Positions 44,520-55,215 of a DNA stretch of 64,000 nt are shown one piece after another. Positions within the stretch are counted from its first letter, which is position 1. Each line of letters opens with the position of its first letter. The stretch lies in assembly GCA_023376005.1 (NCBI GenBank), contig CM042142.1, positions 49,167,051 through 49,231,050 of the forward strand, read 5' to 3'. This DNA is from Doryteuthis pealeii (Eukaryota; Mollusca; Cephalopoda; Myopsida; Loliginidae). The position numbers were made by a program, and so were the translations under genes. The notes below the pieces were generated by a model. The model saw nothing but the letters and a program-made list of their open reading frames with translations. It had not been told where the DNA came from and ran no database searches.

Positions 44520-44639
44520 TGGCTTCATTTTACTCAGGTCATGCAGACAATTTCAGCTGTTTAGATGCTTCTCGTACAATTCCATTTGATTATGTCAATG
44601 ATGATTACTGTGATTGCCTTGATGGATCTGATGAACCAG
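44520..44639 (+). CDS. PRKCSH: Glucosidase II beta subunit, coding exon 2 (first LDL-receptor A-like module)
   Basis: This 120 bp exon follows a pyrimidine-rich tract and TTAG acceptor and ends CCAG before GTATTT. It completes the split codon and adds residues 33-72, leaving one base of codon 73. Visible landmarks are FSCLD (Cys46), TIPFDYVNDDYCDC (Cys63, Cys65) and LDGSDEPG. This is the calcium-binding LDL-receptor class A-like module found directly after the RPRGVS start in glucosidase II beta. The acidic cluster around residues 60-71 is intact, with no stop or frameshift, so the gene looks functional. The next exon in the family normally begins within the G-T/S-A-A/S-C-P-N stretch. I did not find it before the end of the window. 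Identification rests on motif recognition. Confidence 0.92.
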
Positions 44640-44711
44640 GTATTTTTTTTTTTTCTGTTTCTGTTGATGAAAATCTTGTTTTAATGTTATGTTGTTTTTT
44701 TTTTCTAAATA

Positions 44712-45449
44712 CAGGGTGTCCCAAAAATTTGACTGCCCTGTCGGCTGGGGCGTTAGAATGCACCGACTGCACCTCTGCAGAGGAGTAAGACTCCCCCAAT
44801 GGGGCCACCTGTTGGCCGTGGGTGGCGACCCGTGATGCTTAAGGATAGAGCCCAGGTGGATGAGCAGTTCATGACATGCAATACTCTACTTTGGCCCTAT
44901 CTTGGGCTAGACGGGCGGTTGAAGAGGCCCCCTCCGATCAATCGCTGGTCACGTCAAGCCCTAGCACCTATATGATTTTCCCAACCCTATTGCCCTTATG
45001 GCAAGCCCCAACCCCTTTTTATCATATGGGTGCTAGAAGGCGGTGGCTGCGGGTCTACATGTCCTGGGAATGACGTTAAACTCTCTGATGGTGAGGTTCC
45101 AGTTTTGGAGGTTTGGGGAATGTGGAGCACCCCTTCATCACCATTGCTCCCTGGTCCACTCTGACCCGGAGTGGTAGTACCTGTTAGGGTCCCATCTATG
45201 GGTTTAAATAGAAAAATGTATTTATAAAAAAATTGTATTATCCATTAAGAATTGATTTATTTCAAAACTTTATCGGCATTAAATGACCCACTGAGGTTGA
45301 TATGCCGTAAAACAAACCAAACCAAAACCAAACCAAAAATTTGACATCTCATAAAATGTCAAATTTTTTTTCATAAAATTTTTTTTTTATAAAATGATGA
45401 AAAAATTTGACATTTCATAAAATGATGTCAAATTTTTTGGAACACCCTA
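44712..45449. mobile_element. Mariner-type MITE interrupted by a family C copy
   Basis: Left CAGGGTGTCCCAAAAATTTG and right CAAATTTTTTGGAACACCCT are inverted, flanked by TA at 44710 and 45450. Without the 599 bp insertion and its duplicated target it is about 126 bp. It lies 72 bp after exon 2. Confidence 0.85.
44734..45332 (+). mobile_element. Family C retroposon, full length, nested
   Basis: 599 bp, TGCCCTGTCGGCTGGGGCG to an AACC/AAAACC tail, 13-bp TSD CCAAAAATTTGAC (44721-44733 and 45333-45345) made from the MITE terminus. Confidence 0.95.
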
Positions 45450-45489
45450 TATTTGATCTTACACTCATAAAATTATATGTACTTATATA

Positions 45490-45606
45490 TATTGTTTTAC
45501 TGTATTATAAATTTTTAATTCCTGAAATGCCTGGGAAGTGACACTACTGGTGAGTCTACTGTGATATTGTAGCCTTCTAATTCTAACATTAGCAATGCAA
45601 AAAAGA
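45490..45606 (+). repeat. Direct repeat, copy 1 (flanks the LINE)
   Basis: TACTGTATTATAAATTTTTA and GCCTTCTAATTCTAACATTA recur at 46490-46628, either side of a non-LTR element. Confidence 0.85.
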
Positions 45607-46480
45607 TGGAGACATCTCCACACTCGATGGCAAGACCCTGAAATTAGTAGACCAGTTTACATAGGTAGTAGTATCTCATCTAAAGAAAGCGATGTCAATC
45701 TACACTTAGAAAAAGCATTGACTACTATACAGAATATTGATCATATGAAAATCTGATAATATAAAGTTAGGATTATTCCAAGCTGTAGTCATGGCAGTGC
45801 TACTGTATGGCTGCACCACTTGGACTTTAAGGAAACAATTGGAAAAAAGTTAGATGGAATCTTTTGGGTCATTGTGGAGGCCTTAAGCAAGAGCGCTTAT
45901 CCAGTGGAATTGGATCCTTGGTAAAGTGTACTGGGTATTGGTAAAGATCTGGTAATCCTGTAAGTCCGTTCTGAGTATTGGTAAAGATCTGGTAATCCTG
46001 TAAGTTCGTCCTCAATGAGTGCAGTTAGAATTATGGCCAATGTGGGGGGGGTTAAGTAGTGTATCAGCCACGCTGTATTGCTAGTGATTGGCTGCAGGAA
46101 TAATTCACGTGACCTTGGCTCGTCTATAAATCCAGGTGGGGAATTAGAAAACACCTTATATCACAAAATAATTCCAAAGTCTTGTACAAATCCTGTAAGC
46201 AGCAACCTACTAAAAAAGCGGCTGTATAGCCACTTACCTCCTATCACACAAATCATCTAAGTAACATGAACAATACACACTGGACATTGCTGGAGAAGTA
46301 GTGATGAACTCATAAATGACATTCTCCTGTGGACACACACCAGAGTGGGCTGACCAGCAAAGACTTATTCTGCTCTGTGCAGATACTAGATCTCATCAGG
46401 AAGACTTGCCAGGAGTGATAACTGATAGGAACAGGTGTTGAGAGCAAGTCATGGGAATCTGCTGTCATCACAACATGATG
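45595..46480 (+). pseudogene. Non-LTR retrotransposon, RT C-terminus, broken
   Basis: Read across frames: DISTLDGKTLKLVDQFT, IGSSISSKESDVNLHLEKA, FQAVVMAVLLYGCTTWTL and RKQLEKKLDG. After a gap come LYSHLPPITQI and HCWRSSDELINDILLWT, the classic L-D-Q-F-x-Y-L-G-S ... V-L-L-Y-G-C-x-T-W ... H-L-P-P-I-T order of an endonuclease-encoding LINE. 45895-46195 interrupts the homology and may be an insertion. Dead copy. Confidence 0.85.
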
Positions 46481-46489
46481 ATATATATT

Positions 46490-46628
46490 GTTTACTGTAT
46501 TATAAATTTTTAATTCCATAATGGTTGATTTGCATTATTTATTTGCCATAATTGAATAATGGAAGTGACACTACTAGTAAGTCTACTATCATATTGTTGC
46601 CTTCTAATTCTAACATTATAGCAATGCT
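46490..46628 (+). repeat. Direct repeat, copy 2
   Basis: See 45490-45606. 46629-46850 has no other feature. Confidence 0.85.
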
Positions 46629-46846
46629 CATGGCACCCTAAAACATTCGAGGCATTTACAGTTTTGGTGGGATCTAAAAAATGCTAATAATATTGATATA
46701 AATCCTGTCAAACCATACATCAAACAAAAGGAAATTTATTTATCTACAAGTATATCAAGTTTGTTTATATGTGTATTGTTTTTTTAATAACTTTTTATCA
46801 ATGAAACAAGAGAAAAAAAAAATGAATATTCAAACACTTGTTTTTT

Positions 46847-46853
<7 letters not shown>

Positions 46854-46914
<61 letters not shown>
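46854..46914. repeat. (TA)n microsatellite
   Basis: About 30 repeats at the 3' side of the Penelope-like element. Confidence 0.95.
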
Positions 46915-46917
<3 letters not shown>

Positions 46918-47762
46918 TTGTTGAATTAAACAAAAGACACATCTCCTGTTTAACAATTTTATTTTTGATCTTTTCAAGTTTTCTGGCCAACTTTTTAATA
47001 TTTGGGTGGAATTCGTGGATTAGTCCACCAAAGTTCAGATTCCGAGTACTTTCGGCACTTCGAAGTGCCATCATCAGGGGTTATGTATTCCAGTTTTTAA
47101 AAAATTATATTAATGTGGAGGCTGGAAGGAGAAGAATTGATGGGAAAGGTGTTATAGGCATTTTAAAATCTGTGTACTGCATTGGAAATTAATTTTGTTT
47201 AAGGATGGTTTGTATTGTTTTATGTATAGAGCTTCTAGTATTTGGAGTTTTTGTTTATTTTTTTCTTTGTGCAGAATGTGTGTATTTTTTGTTAGAATAT
47301 TTCGGTAATTAGAGTGGGGGCATGAATGTAATTTTAGGTGTTGTGAAATGGAGCTATTATCTGTTAAAGGGAGAGTTAGACGACGTGACAATGTCGTTGA
47401 GGTAAAACCGATGTATGTATTTTCATTTTCTGGGAGACTGCAATCTCCTAAGGGATATACTAAATTGGTCTCATTAAGCCGACTTGTCTGGGGAGAGGAA
47501 TTGTTGTGGATAACGAAGTTAGTTGTTTTGAATTTTGTATAATAAATAATCAATTTTACCTTATCAGGCGTGGTTGCAGTAACATTATTCCGAATTATTT
47601 GTTTAAGTGCTATTTCATCAAGTTTGTAATTCCTGTGCATCTGGTTGTGATAGTAAATGTTATTTGAAGAAGTATTTGCTGTAGTATATTTTTCTTTGTG
47701 GCTAGCGTCTGTTTTTTGGATGGTCTGTCGGATTTGTTCGTCAATGATGTGATTAGGAAATC
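46915..47762 (-). mobile_element. Penelope-like element, 3' portion
   Basis: Reverse strand. The coding part (47152-47762) is followed by a 3' region with GATGGCACTTCGAAGTGCC and CGAAAGTACTCGG, then (TA)n. Truncated upstream by (TA)n and a SINE at 47782. Confidence 0.8.
47152..47757 (-). CDS. Penelope-like GIY-YIG endonuclease domain, truncated ORF
   Basis: An open frame of about 200 codons starts with FPNHIIDEQIRQTIQ (the linker before the endonuclease in these elements). It contains NTYIGFTSTTLSRRLTLP (the YIG-x-T-x-x-x-L-x-x-R core), SISQHLKLHSC and ILEALYIKQYKPSLNKINF, the end of a GIY-YIG fold with the conserved E and the I-K-x-x-x-P-x-L-N motif. The reverse transcriptase half is missing. 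The domain is uninterrupted, so the insertion may be young. It is a mobile-element protein, not host. Confidence 0.85.
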   Translation of the reverse strand, partial: PNHIIDEQIRQTIQKTDASHKEKYTTANTSSNNIYYHNQMHRNYKLDEIALKQIIRNNVTATTPDKVKLIIYYTKFKTTNFVIHNNSSPQTSRLNETNLVYPLGDCSLPENENTYIGFTSTTLSRRLTLPLTDNSSISQHLKLHSCPHSNYRNILTKNTHILHKEKNKQKLQILEALYIKQYKPSLNKINFQCSTQILKCL

Positions 47763-47781
47763 ATATATATATATATATATA

Positions 47782-48035
47782 TACACCAACCCCTCCGCAT
47801 AAGCAGGATGCGACACAAGGTCATTTTTAATTGGATTTAACAGGTTTGAATTCAGAGTTTTCCTTCTTTTGTTAAAGAGCTCAGTCTACCCTACTATTTA
47901 TCCATAGCTGGAGAGAGTAAGATTCATACCTTTCCCAAGGGTATTAGTGCTAAGTGAAATGCAATTACCACATTCAGGATTTGAACTTGGGGTGACGAGT
48001 CCATTTCACATGACTTTAACCATTACACCACATGG
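47782..48035 (-). mobile_element. SINE family A
   Basis: CACCAACCCCTCCGCATAAG to CTTTAACCATTACACCACAT, reverse. Confidence 0.9.
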
Positions 48036-48156
48036 TTTTTTTTGTATATAATTCATTTGCATGAGAGGTTGTTAATATATTTCACTTAATTACAAAATCT
48101 AACTTTATTGTGATCTGACCAAATTTAGCATAAAAATAAAATAAAGAATACCATTT

Positions 48157-48385
48157 GATGTATTCGCTCAGTTGGTAGAGCGTCCGACTAGGAACCACAA
48201 CGTTCTACGTTCAGTACTGGCCTTCACCAACCCGGCATATGAGTAGCACAGGGATCTGATAGTAGGTGTGGTGCTCCACGTCAGATGCTAAAAAACAATC
48301 TCCTTGGTCTAGTGCAAGTGAAAAGGGGATAGACTCCCTTGCTGTCTGGCTGATACCGACTTTAGGCCACCACGACAACTTGAAT
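48157..48385 (+). mobile_element. SINE family B
   Basis: CGCTCAGTTGGTAGAGCGTC, then the body and GGGGATAGACTCCCTTGCTG. Confidence 0.9.
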
Positions 48386-48867
48386 TTTATTTGCATCTAA
48401 AATATAAAGATTATCTAATACCACTTGCCCTTCAACCTATTTAAACATCGACTGACAACATTTATCCAAGAAAGAAATGGTAAATCCATCATGTTATTAC
48501 CTTAACTAAGAGTTTAACCAATAACAGATTTTATATTTGTTGTATCGTTGAGGTGAATGATACACAGAAGAAATTGAGTGCTTAATATATTTATTCAGCA
48601 CCAGTATCCAGTGTTAACAGATACCTTCAAAACACAGAACAATAAGTTACAAAACAATTAACAAGACAACTTATAAGCAATAGAGGAGGGTCAAATGCAG
48701 CTTAGCCAAATGCAGTAAGATCAGTCCGAATATTAATCAGCTTATTAATCCACTGTTGAAGTCCTTAATCATAGACTATTGAAGGCTATGAGCCAGTCCA
48801 TCTGGTTAGAGTGCTGGAGGGGTGCTAGCTACTCTACAACAATATTTATCATAACTCAGATAAAATA

Positions 48868-49454
48868 CCGCCCTGTCGGCTGGGGCGTTAGAATGCATCG
48901 ACTGCACCTCTGCAGAGGGGTAAGACTCCCCCAATGGGGCCACCTGTTGGCTGTGGGTGGCGACCCGTGATGCTTAAGGATAGAGCCCAGGTGGATGAGC
49001 AGTTCATGACATGCAATACACCACTTTGGCCCTATCTTGGGCTAGACGGGCGGTCTATCGGCTGGTCACGTCAAGCCCTAGCACCTATATGATTGCCCCA
49101 ACCCTATTGCCCTTATGGCCAGCCCCAACCCCTTTTTATCATATGGGTCCTAGAAGGTGGTGGCTGCGGGTCTACATGTCCTGGGAATAATGTTAAACTC
49201 TATCTGATGGTGAGGTTCCAGTTTTGGAGGTTTGGAGAATGTGGAGCACCCCTTCATCACCATTGCTCCCTGGTCCACTCTGACCCGGAGTGGTAGTACC
49301 TGTTAGGGTTCCAACAATGGGTTAATAGAAAAACATGAGTTAATAAACAAAATTGTATTATCCATTAAGAATTGATTTATTTCAAAACTTTATTGGCATT
49401 AAATAACCCACTGAGGTTGATATGCTGTAAAACAAAACACAAAACAAAACAAAA
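48868..49454 (+). mobile_element. Family C retroposon, full length with TSD
   Basis: 587 bp with a small internal deletion (near GGGCGGTC), 12-bp TSD TCAGATAAAATA (48856-48867 and 49455-49466). Confidence 0.95.
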
Positions 49455-49739
49455 TCAGATAAAATAGAAATGGAGATTGAGTTTGTGAAGGGGGAAAAAA
49501 TAGATATTTGAGTCAACAAGTTCCTGCTGAGGGGGCGGGGGACCAAAAAGAAGTGAGTTCACCGTCTTCTCACAGGCCAAACTTTCTTTTGGTCAACACA
49601 GTCTTCGTCTTCTACCAGCAGCTGAAAATCCGTCGTCATCATCAAAATAATCTTTTCTGACTGTCTCACGTAAGCCGAATGCTTCTCTGCTTGTCACCCC
49701 ATGCTCGACTCGCTTTGGTTATTTATGGCCATATTACCC

Positions 49740-49850
49740 AAACATCCGGGCATATCAGTCGAACCTCGCGTTTGTCCAGTGCCTAAATCGCATTTGTTTT
49801 TGCATGCGGGAGGACGCGGGTTCGATCCCGGCAGGCAAGACAGTGTCTTG
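49740..49850 (+). repeat. tRNA-like T-arm sequence
   Basis: GCGGGTTCGATCCCGGC is a perfect box B with a 4/5 paired T-stem, but no cloverleaf can be drawn upstream. Possibly a SINE head remnant. 49851-50590 has no other feature. Confidence 0.3.
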
Positions 49851-50599
49851 CTCTTTTTCTTTTTCATTCTCCGTCACAGTGAATTTTAATGCCTCATTAA
49901 TGTCAAATGTGGACAGTTGATAAAAAGACAATACTTACAACAGCTGGTACTTTTTGTTTAACAAATTACCAAAAGCAGCTGAATGAAGATACAATCATTA
50001 TCATAATGAAAATTATTCTTACTAGCAAATATATGCACCCTCCGGGTGCAAGTATTAAAGTTTTAATGTAATAAAATATTGTATTAAATTAGAAAGGCTA
50101 ACGAAACTAAATAAGAATACAGATAAAAAGATTTGAAACAGAGGGAGTATAATAAAAGATTTGAAACAGGGAGTATAATAAAAAATGGAACAACTGAAAC
50201 TTACTATTCCATCGCTCTCGTCTTTCTTTGTTATTTTTTCTAATTTAAGTATTTAGTTATAAGAGGAAGTAAAGAATAAAATGAGTTATTTTATCTTGTT
50301 AATGGATTTCATTTAAGATTCATTCAAGAGATTTTTGCTTATATTCATTAAAATAAAACCAAAAAGTTAGAAATCAATAATACTAAGCACATATTTATTA
50401 AATTCGATTTTTTAATATTAATATGCAAATTAGCCTTCCCGTTCACACTGTAAACTGCTATTTTGTTGTATATATAAATATAATTGCATATTGTCAGTAT
50501 GTAGACATAGTTAACAGTATTAATAATGTAAGACAATTTTATTAATAATTAAGGTTTAGATAAAAATAAAATCATGGAGAATGTGATGTCAATAACTAA

Positions 50600-50670
50600 G
50601 AGAATTGTGACTTGAGTAGGAAATAGTTTCGGTTACAGACAGAAAAACACACAATCTCCATTATAATAAG
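50600..50670 (-). repeat. Short dispersed repeat (TTTCGGTTACAGACA unit)
   Basis: Matches 10550-10665. 50671-51517 is AT-rich without a recognised feature. Confidence 0.55.
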
Positions 50671-51512
50671 ATTCATAAACCTTTTTAAAATATTAAGATA
50701 TTCCCACATAGATATTATTATTGTCTATAATTTTCTTTAGCCTATGTTGGCTAACACATAACACTATTCTGACAATCAGATTAAAGTTGTGCTGACTTAT
50801 TTTAAGGGGTCAATTGAATTGGCACCTCATAATTTTAGGGGTCAACTTTTATGCCAGCATATACAGTAGCAATTAATATGAATCCTATTTTTGTTAGAAT
50901 AAAATATTTGCTATCAAACTTCTAGTTAAAGTTTTTTTTTTTTTTTTTTAAATCTTTATTTATCAGAACAATTAAGATATAGAATATGGATATATTTATC
51001 AAGAAATAAGTGTGGAAATATTTATTTACTGTATTTTATAGTATATGAATCTCTATCACACTTTTAGTTGGGAATCAATATATATATATCTATATATATA
51101 TATATCTCTAAAGATCAAGTGAAGAAATCTTCCTTACAACTTAGTATTTTTACAATTGTTGTAATTTGCAGAGCTCAATGCGTGCTCTTATTGTTGGAGA
51201 CACACAAAATTATATCAGATGTAAAATTATATTAAAAAAAATCTTAGAAAATCTGTTTTCAACTGACTTAAGAATAATAAAGGAATCCTCATTTTGCATC
51301 TGACGATGGAAATGACTAAATAATTCCTCTCGGTTCCCTGAAATAGTCTATAATGCTAAAAATCTAAATTTTTTGTTATTTTTCCTGATATATATTATCA
51401 CCCATCATGTGTTTTATCTAACAATGCAATGTTTTTAAGTAATAAAATTGACATCAGGAGGTGAGATAATTTTCTTTTTAGGTTTTATCCTGCTCAATCA
51501 CATATTGAGCGC

Positions 51513-51517
<5 letters not shown>

Positions 51518-51564
<47 letters not shown>

Positions 51565-51571
51565 GTATATA
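51518..51571. repeat. (AT)n(GTAT)n microsatellite
   Basis: AT repeats then ATGT repeats, directly before a SINE. Confidence 0.95.
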
Positions 51572-51572
51572 T

Positions 51573-51783
51573 GGCCGGGTTAGCTCAGTCGGTAGAGCGT
51601 TCGGATAGAAACTACAAGGTTCCTAGTTCGATACTGGCCCTCGCCAACTCAGCGTATGAGTTGCACAGGGATCTGTGCAGTAAAGTAAGGAGCTGACGGT
51701 AGGTGTGGCGCTCCACCTCAGATGCAAAAACAATCTCCTTGATCTAGCACTATTGAAAAGGGGATAGACTCCCTCACTGATGG
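51573..51783 (+). mobile_element. SINE family B joined to a family C tail
   Basis: GGCCGGGTTAGCTCAGTCGG (intact box A) to GACTCCCTCACTG. It then runs into family C 3' sequence without its own end. Confidence 0.85.
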
Positions 51784-51789
51784 ACTTTT

Positions 51790-51978
51790 TTGTTGGTTGC
51801 CTACTGCTCCCTGGTCCACTCTGACCTGAGGTAGTCATACCTGTTAGGGTCCCATCTATATGTTAAATAGAAAAATGTGCTTATAAAAAAAAAATGAGTA
51901 TCCATTAAGAATTAATTCATTTCAAATGTCGGCATGAAATGACCCACTGAGGTTGTTATGCCATAAAACAAACCAAAC
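51790..51978 (+). mobile_element. Family C retroposon 3' part
   Basis: TGCTCCCTGGTCCACTCTGA, CTGTTAGGGTCCCATC and TTGTTATGCCATAAAAC. Confidence 0.85.
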
Positions 51979-51982
51979 CAAA

Positions 51983-52035
51983 TATCATACTGTGGTATAT
52001 CCACAGATCCTGCTAGTAAATATTATTAAAGATAA
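51983..52035. repeat. Short repeat shared with 61032-61070
   Basis: ATCATACTGTGGTATATCCA, then CAGRTCCTGCTAGTA at both sites. Confidence 0.6.
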
Positions 52036-52511
52036 ATTGACTTTTCAAAAGAACCTATTAAACATGGCTGCCCAGAAGTGTAAATATTTGTTTCTTGTGT
52101 CTGTCCAAAAAGTTTTTCTTTTTTTGACTTTTTGTGGGTTGCCTACTGCTCTAGTTATTAACAAGAGAGAAATAATGGCCGAGTGGAAGAAGAAAAGTGG
52201 TTGGAAGTCATAATTAGTATGACTAGTATAAAAAAGCGCGACTGGCAGGAAATGTGATAAAGAGGAGACTTCTTAAGGAGGAGACTTATAAGAATTCTTT
52301 CTTTGTTTGAAGTTATATAAAGAAAATGGAAAAAATGGTTTTGTATGTACATTCAAAAACTCGTTCAATAACCTTTTTCTTTTGTGTTCTACATTATGAT
52401 GCGTAGAAGAAACAAAACAAAAAAGAGTATTTAGAAAACGCAATACATATCCGCACACACACATATATACACACACACAGACACAGAGTAGTCAATCCCT
52501 GAATCCTAACA

Positions 52512-52665
52512 GTGATCCTGCCCTGTCTACTAGAGTAGTAGAATACGCCAACTGCACCTCTACAGAGGGGTAAAATTCTCTAATAGTGCTGCTCGTTAGC
52601 CGTGGGTGGCAACCTGTGATGCTTAAGGATGGAATCCTGGTGGTTGAGCAGTCCATGACATACAA
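52512..52665 (+). mobile_element. Family C retroposon 5' part (diverged)
   Basis: ACTGCACCTCTACAGAGGGG, GCCGTGGGTGGCAACC and GGTTGAGCAGTCCATGACAT. Confidence 0.8.
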
Positions 52666-52720
52666 CAAAGAACATTAAAAGAAACAAAACAGAAAAGATT
52701 TTTAGAAAATGTAATACGTG

Positions 52721-52721
<1 letters not shown>

Positions 52722-52805
<84 letters not shown>
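52722..52805. repeat. (AC)n(AT)n microsatellite
   Basis: AC repeats then TA repeats. It separates two diverged family C copies with similar flanks. Confidence 0.95.
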
Positions 52806-52847
52806 AATACACACACAGTAGTCAATCCCTGAATCCCAACAGTGATC

Positions 52848-53195
52848 CCTACCCTGTCTGTGGAGTAGTAGAATACGCTAAATGCACCTCTACAGAGGGG
52901 TAATATTCTGCCCGTTAGCCGTGGGTGGCAACCTATGATGCTTAATGATAGAATCCTGGTGGTTGAGCAGTCCATGACATACAACACCCCACCTTGGCCA
53001 TTACTTAGGCTAGACAGTCAGTTGGAGAGGCCTCCTCTGATCAATTCATTCAAGAGAAAAAAAAGTGTAAAAAAAGGATTAAAAGAATTTAGAAAAATAT
53101 TTTTGAATATCCATAAAAAATGAATCAAACAAAATGTATTCAGCATAGAAATAATCCAACAAGGATTGACATGCCGTAAAATCCAACCAACCACC
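52848..53195 (+). mobile_element. Family C retroposon, internally deleted
   Basis: ATGCACCTCTACAGAGGGGT head and GATTGACATGCCGTAAAATC end. Closest to the copy at 52512. Confidence 0.8.
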
Positions 53196-53444
53196 AACAG
53201 TAGTCCATAATGATATTAATGCTTCTATTTAGAAAGGAGTGAAGATTTTAATTAACATTTCATAATTGTATTTGATTTAATTAACATTACTGTTATATTT
53301 GGATAAGTAAAAACTGAGATCAGTATGAATGTGTACCCAAAATTACCATTCCAAATTGGACTGGAAATTGCTTTATTCTCTAAAAGTATTTTAAGTGTAT
53401 TGCTCTACTAAAAGTTTTACTGTGCTGTGCTAACACTCTCTCTC

Positions 53445-53448
<4 letters not shown>

Positions 53449-53503
<55 letters not shown>
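53449..53503. repeat. (TA)n microsatellite
   Basis: About 27 repeats. Confidence 0.95.
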
Positions 53504-53510
<7 letters not shown>

Positions 53511-53675
53511 ATTTTAGTCATATATATTGTAACCATTTTCATAGTACTCACAGGTACTACACTCTAATTCAAGCAGAGGGCTGGGGAGTGATGCTTTGAC
53601 CCAAAGTAATGGACATGGATACTTTTTTTTATGGGTACTGTTCTAGTAAATTAATAAATATATAGTAAAAATTCG

Positions 53676-53915
53676 GTGTAGTGGTCTATTGTCGGTATCA
53701 GTCGAACAGCGAGGTAGTCTCTTTTTCTCGCTAGCATTAGACCAAGAAGTTGAGGTGGAGCACCATAACCTACCATCAGTTTCTAGGTGCTTTACTGCAC
53801 AGATCAAATTACTCAAGCTATGCTACTTATGCACTGAGTTAGCAGGGACTGGTAACCAACCCAGAACCTTGCAATTACTAGGTGGATGCTCTACTGACTG
53901 AGCTAAACTGTTCTC
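53676..53915 (-). mobile_element. SINE family B
   Basis: CTATTGTCGGTATCAGTCGA to CTGACTGAGCTAAACTG, reverse. Confidence 0.85.
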
Positions 53916-54038
53916 TTGAATAAATATATGTAGTATTGTAATATTTTGATGATTTATTAAGAAAAGTTATTGAAGTTCTTACCTTTTTTTTAAATTTTGA
54001 GAACATAAAACAAAAATGACTGAACAGAGAGTCTATAA

Positions 54039-54231
54039 CAGGGGTCACCAAACTATGGCCCGCTAGGCGGATCTGGTCCATTTTATCAGGCTCACGATGG
54101 TACTTGAATTTGTTTTTCTCAGAGCTTTCATTCTGGCTAGCAAGTATCGAACACAATAATAATGTGGCCCGCGCTTGTTATTTTTTTCCATTTTTTTCCG
54201 TCCCACCGTGAAAAAAGTTTAGTTATCTCTG
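54039..54231. mobile_element. hAT-like MITE with perfect TSD
   Basis: 193 bp, CAGGGGTCACCAAACT at left and the imperfect inverse AGTTTAGTTATCTCTG at right (12/16). 8-bp TSD GTCTATAA (54031-54038 and 54232-54239). Termini match the Charlie-like hAT consensus. Confidence 0.93.
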
Positions 54232-54478
54232 GTCTATAATAACATTGAGAAGAGTGATTAATATATAAAAAATTGTTTCTACAGTTGAAGAATCCTTTCT
54301 TTGTATTCTTGTTGTTAATACAATAAAGGCTAAATAATATATCAACTGAAAAGTTGTGTTAACATTAAGAATATGAAATGATTCAATTATCCAAACATTT
54401 TCTGGTATATAAAAACGGTTAAATTTGGTCTTCAAAATTTTAGTGCCGAAGATGTTGTTCAGAACCCAAACAAATATG

Positions 54479-54722
54479 TATTTACCAACCCCTCTGCACA
54501 AGTAGGATGTGACACATGGTCAATTTCTTAAGCAGAGTTTAACAGGTTTGAATTCAAAGTTTTCCCTCTAGACTGGTTGCCATACCAAGGTTAAAGAGCC
54601 CAGTCCACCCTACTCGTTACTAGGGCTATGGAGTTAGAGTCTCGGAGTCGAACGCAATTAAAGAGTCATTGAAAATGCAAATAGCCTCATTCAAGATTTG
54701 AACTTGTATTGCTGAGTTCATC
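54479..54722 (-). mobile_element. SINE family A
   Basis: TTTACCAACCCCTCTGCACA and body, diverged near the head. Confidence 0.8.
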
Positions 54723-54865
54723 CAAACAAATTATAGTTGAATTATAATTGGGAGGATCTTTGGGGGGGGGCATATTTGTTGATAGTATTTAATCTGTCTA
54801 AATGGTAGCCCTGAACTCTTAAAATTTATCTACTAAAATTCTCATGGTTGTATATAGCAAAAATG

Positions 54866-55215
54866 GGTAATCTGAACATTAGCTACATAAATGAGAGTAA
54901 CCTCCTCTTGTTTATTTCACTTTGAGGAAGCCATATGTTTTAGCAGCCATTTTCATTTCACTGTAATCAATACAACTGCATGTTTTAACACGAAAATATA
55001 AAATGTGTTCTTAATAACAATTAAGTTCATTTCAAATAATGCGCAAGCACAATTAAGAAAATATTATGATATTTTCTGTATTGATTTGAACAAATTCTTA
55101 TTTTCAGTGTAGATTTACAGTGAAATGAAAATGGCCATCAAACCATATGGCTTCCTCAAAGTGAAATAAATAAGGGGAGGTTACTCTCATTTATGTAGCT
55201 AATGTTCAGATTACC
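54866..55215. mobile_element. Foldback element with GGTAAT ends, different interior
   Basis: 350 bp. The left arm GGTAATCTGAACATTAGCTA mirrors the right, arms about 110 bp (AATGAGAGTAACCTCC, GAGGAAGCCATATG). Perfect 8-bp TSD CAAAAATG (54858-54865 and 55216-55223). Confidence 0.93.

Noticed and set aside
46848..47074. Frames rich in Tyr-Ile repeats here and at 10550, 14917, 43909, 51448 and 52721
   Set aside because: These are translations of (TA)n and (CA)n microsatellites.
49800..49830. Functional tRNA gene at a perfect box B
   Set aside because: No D-arm or anticodon arm can be drawn upstream, and the acceptor stem does not pair.
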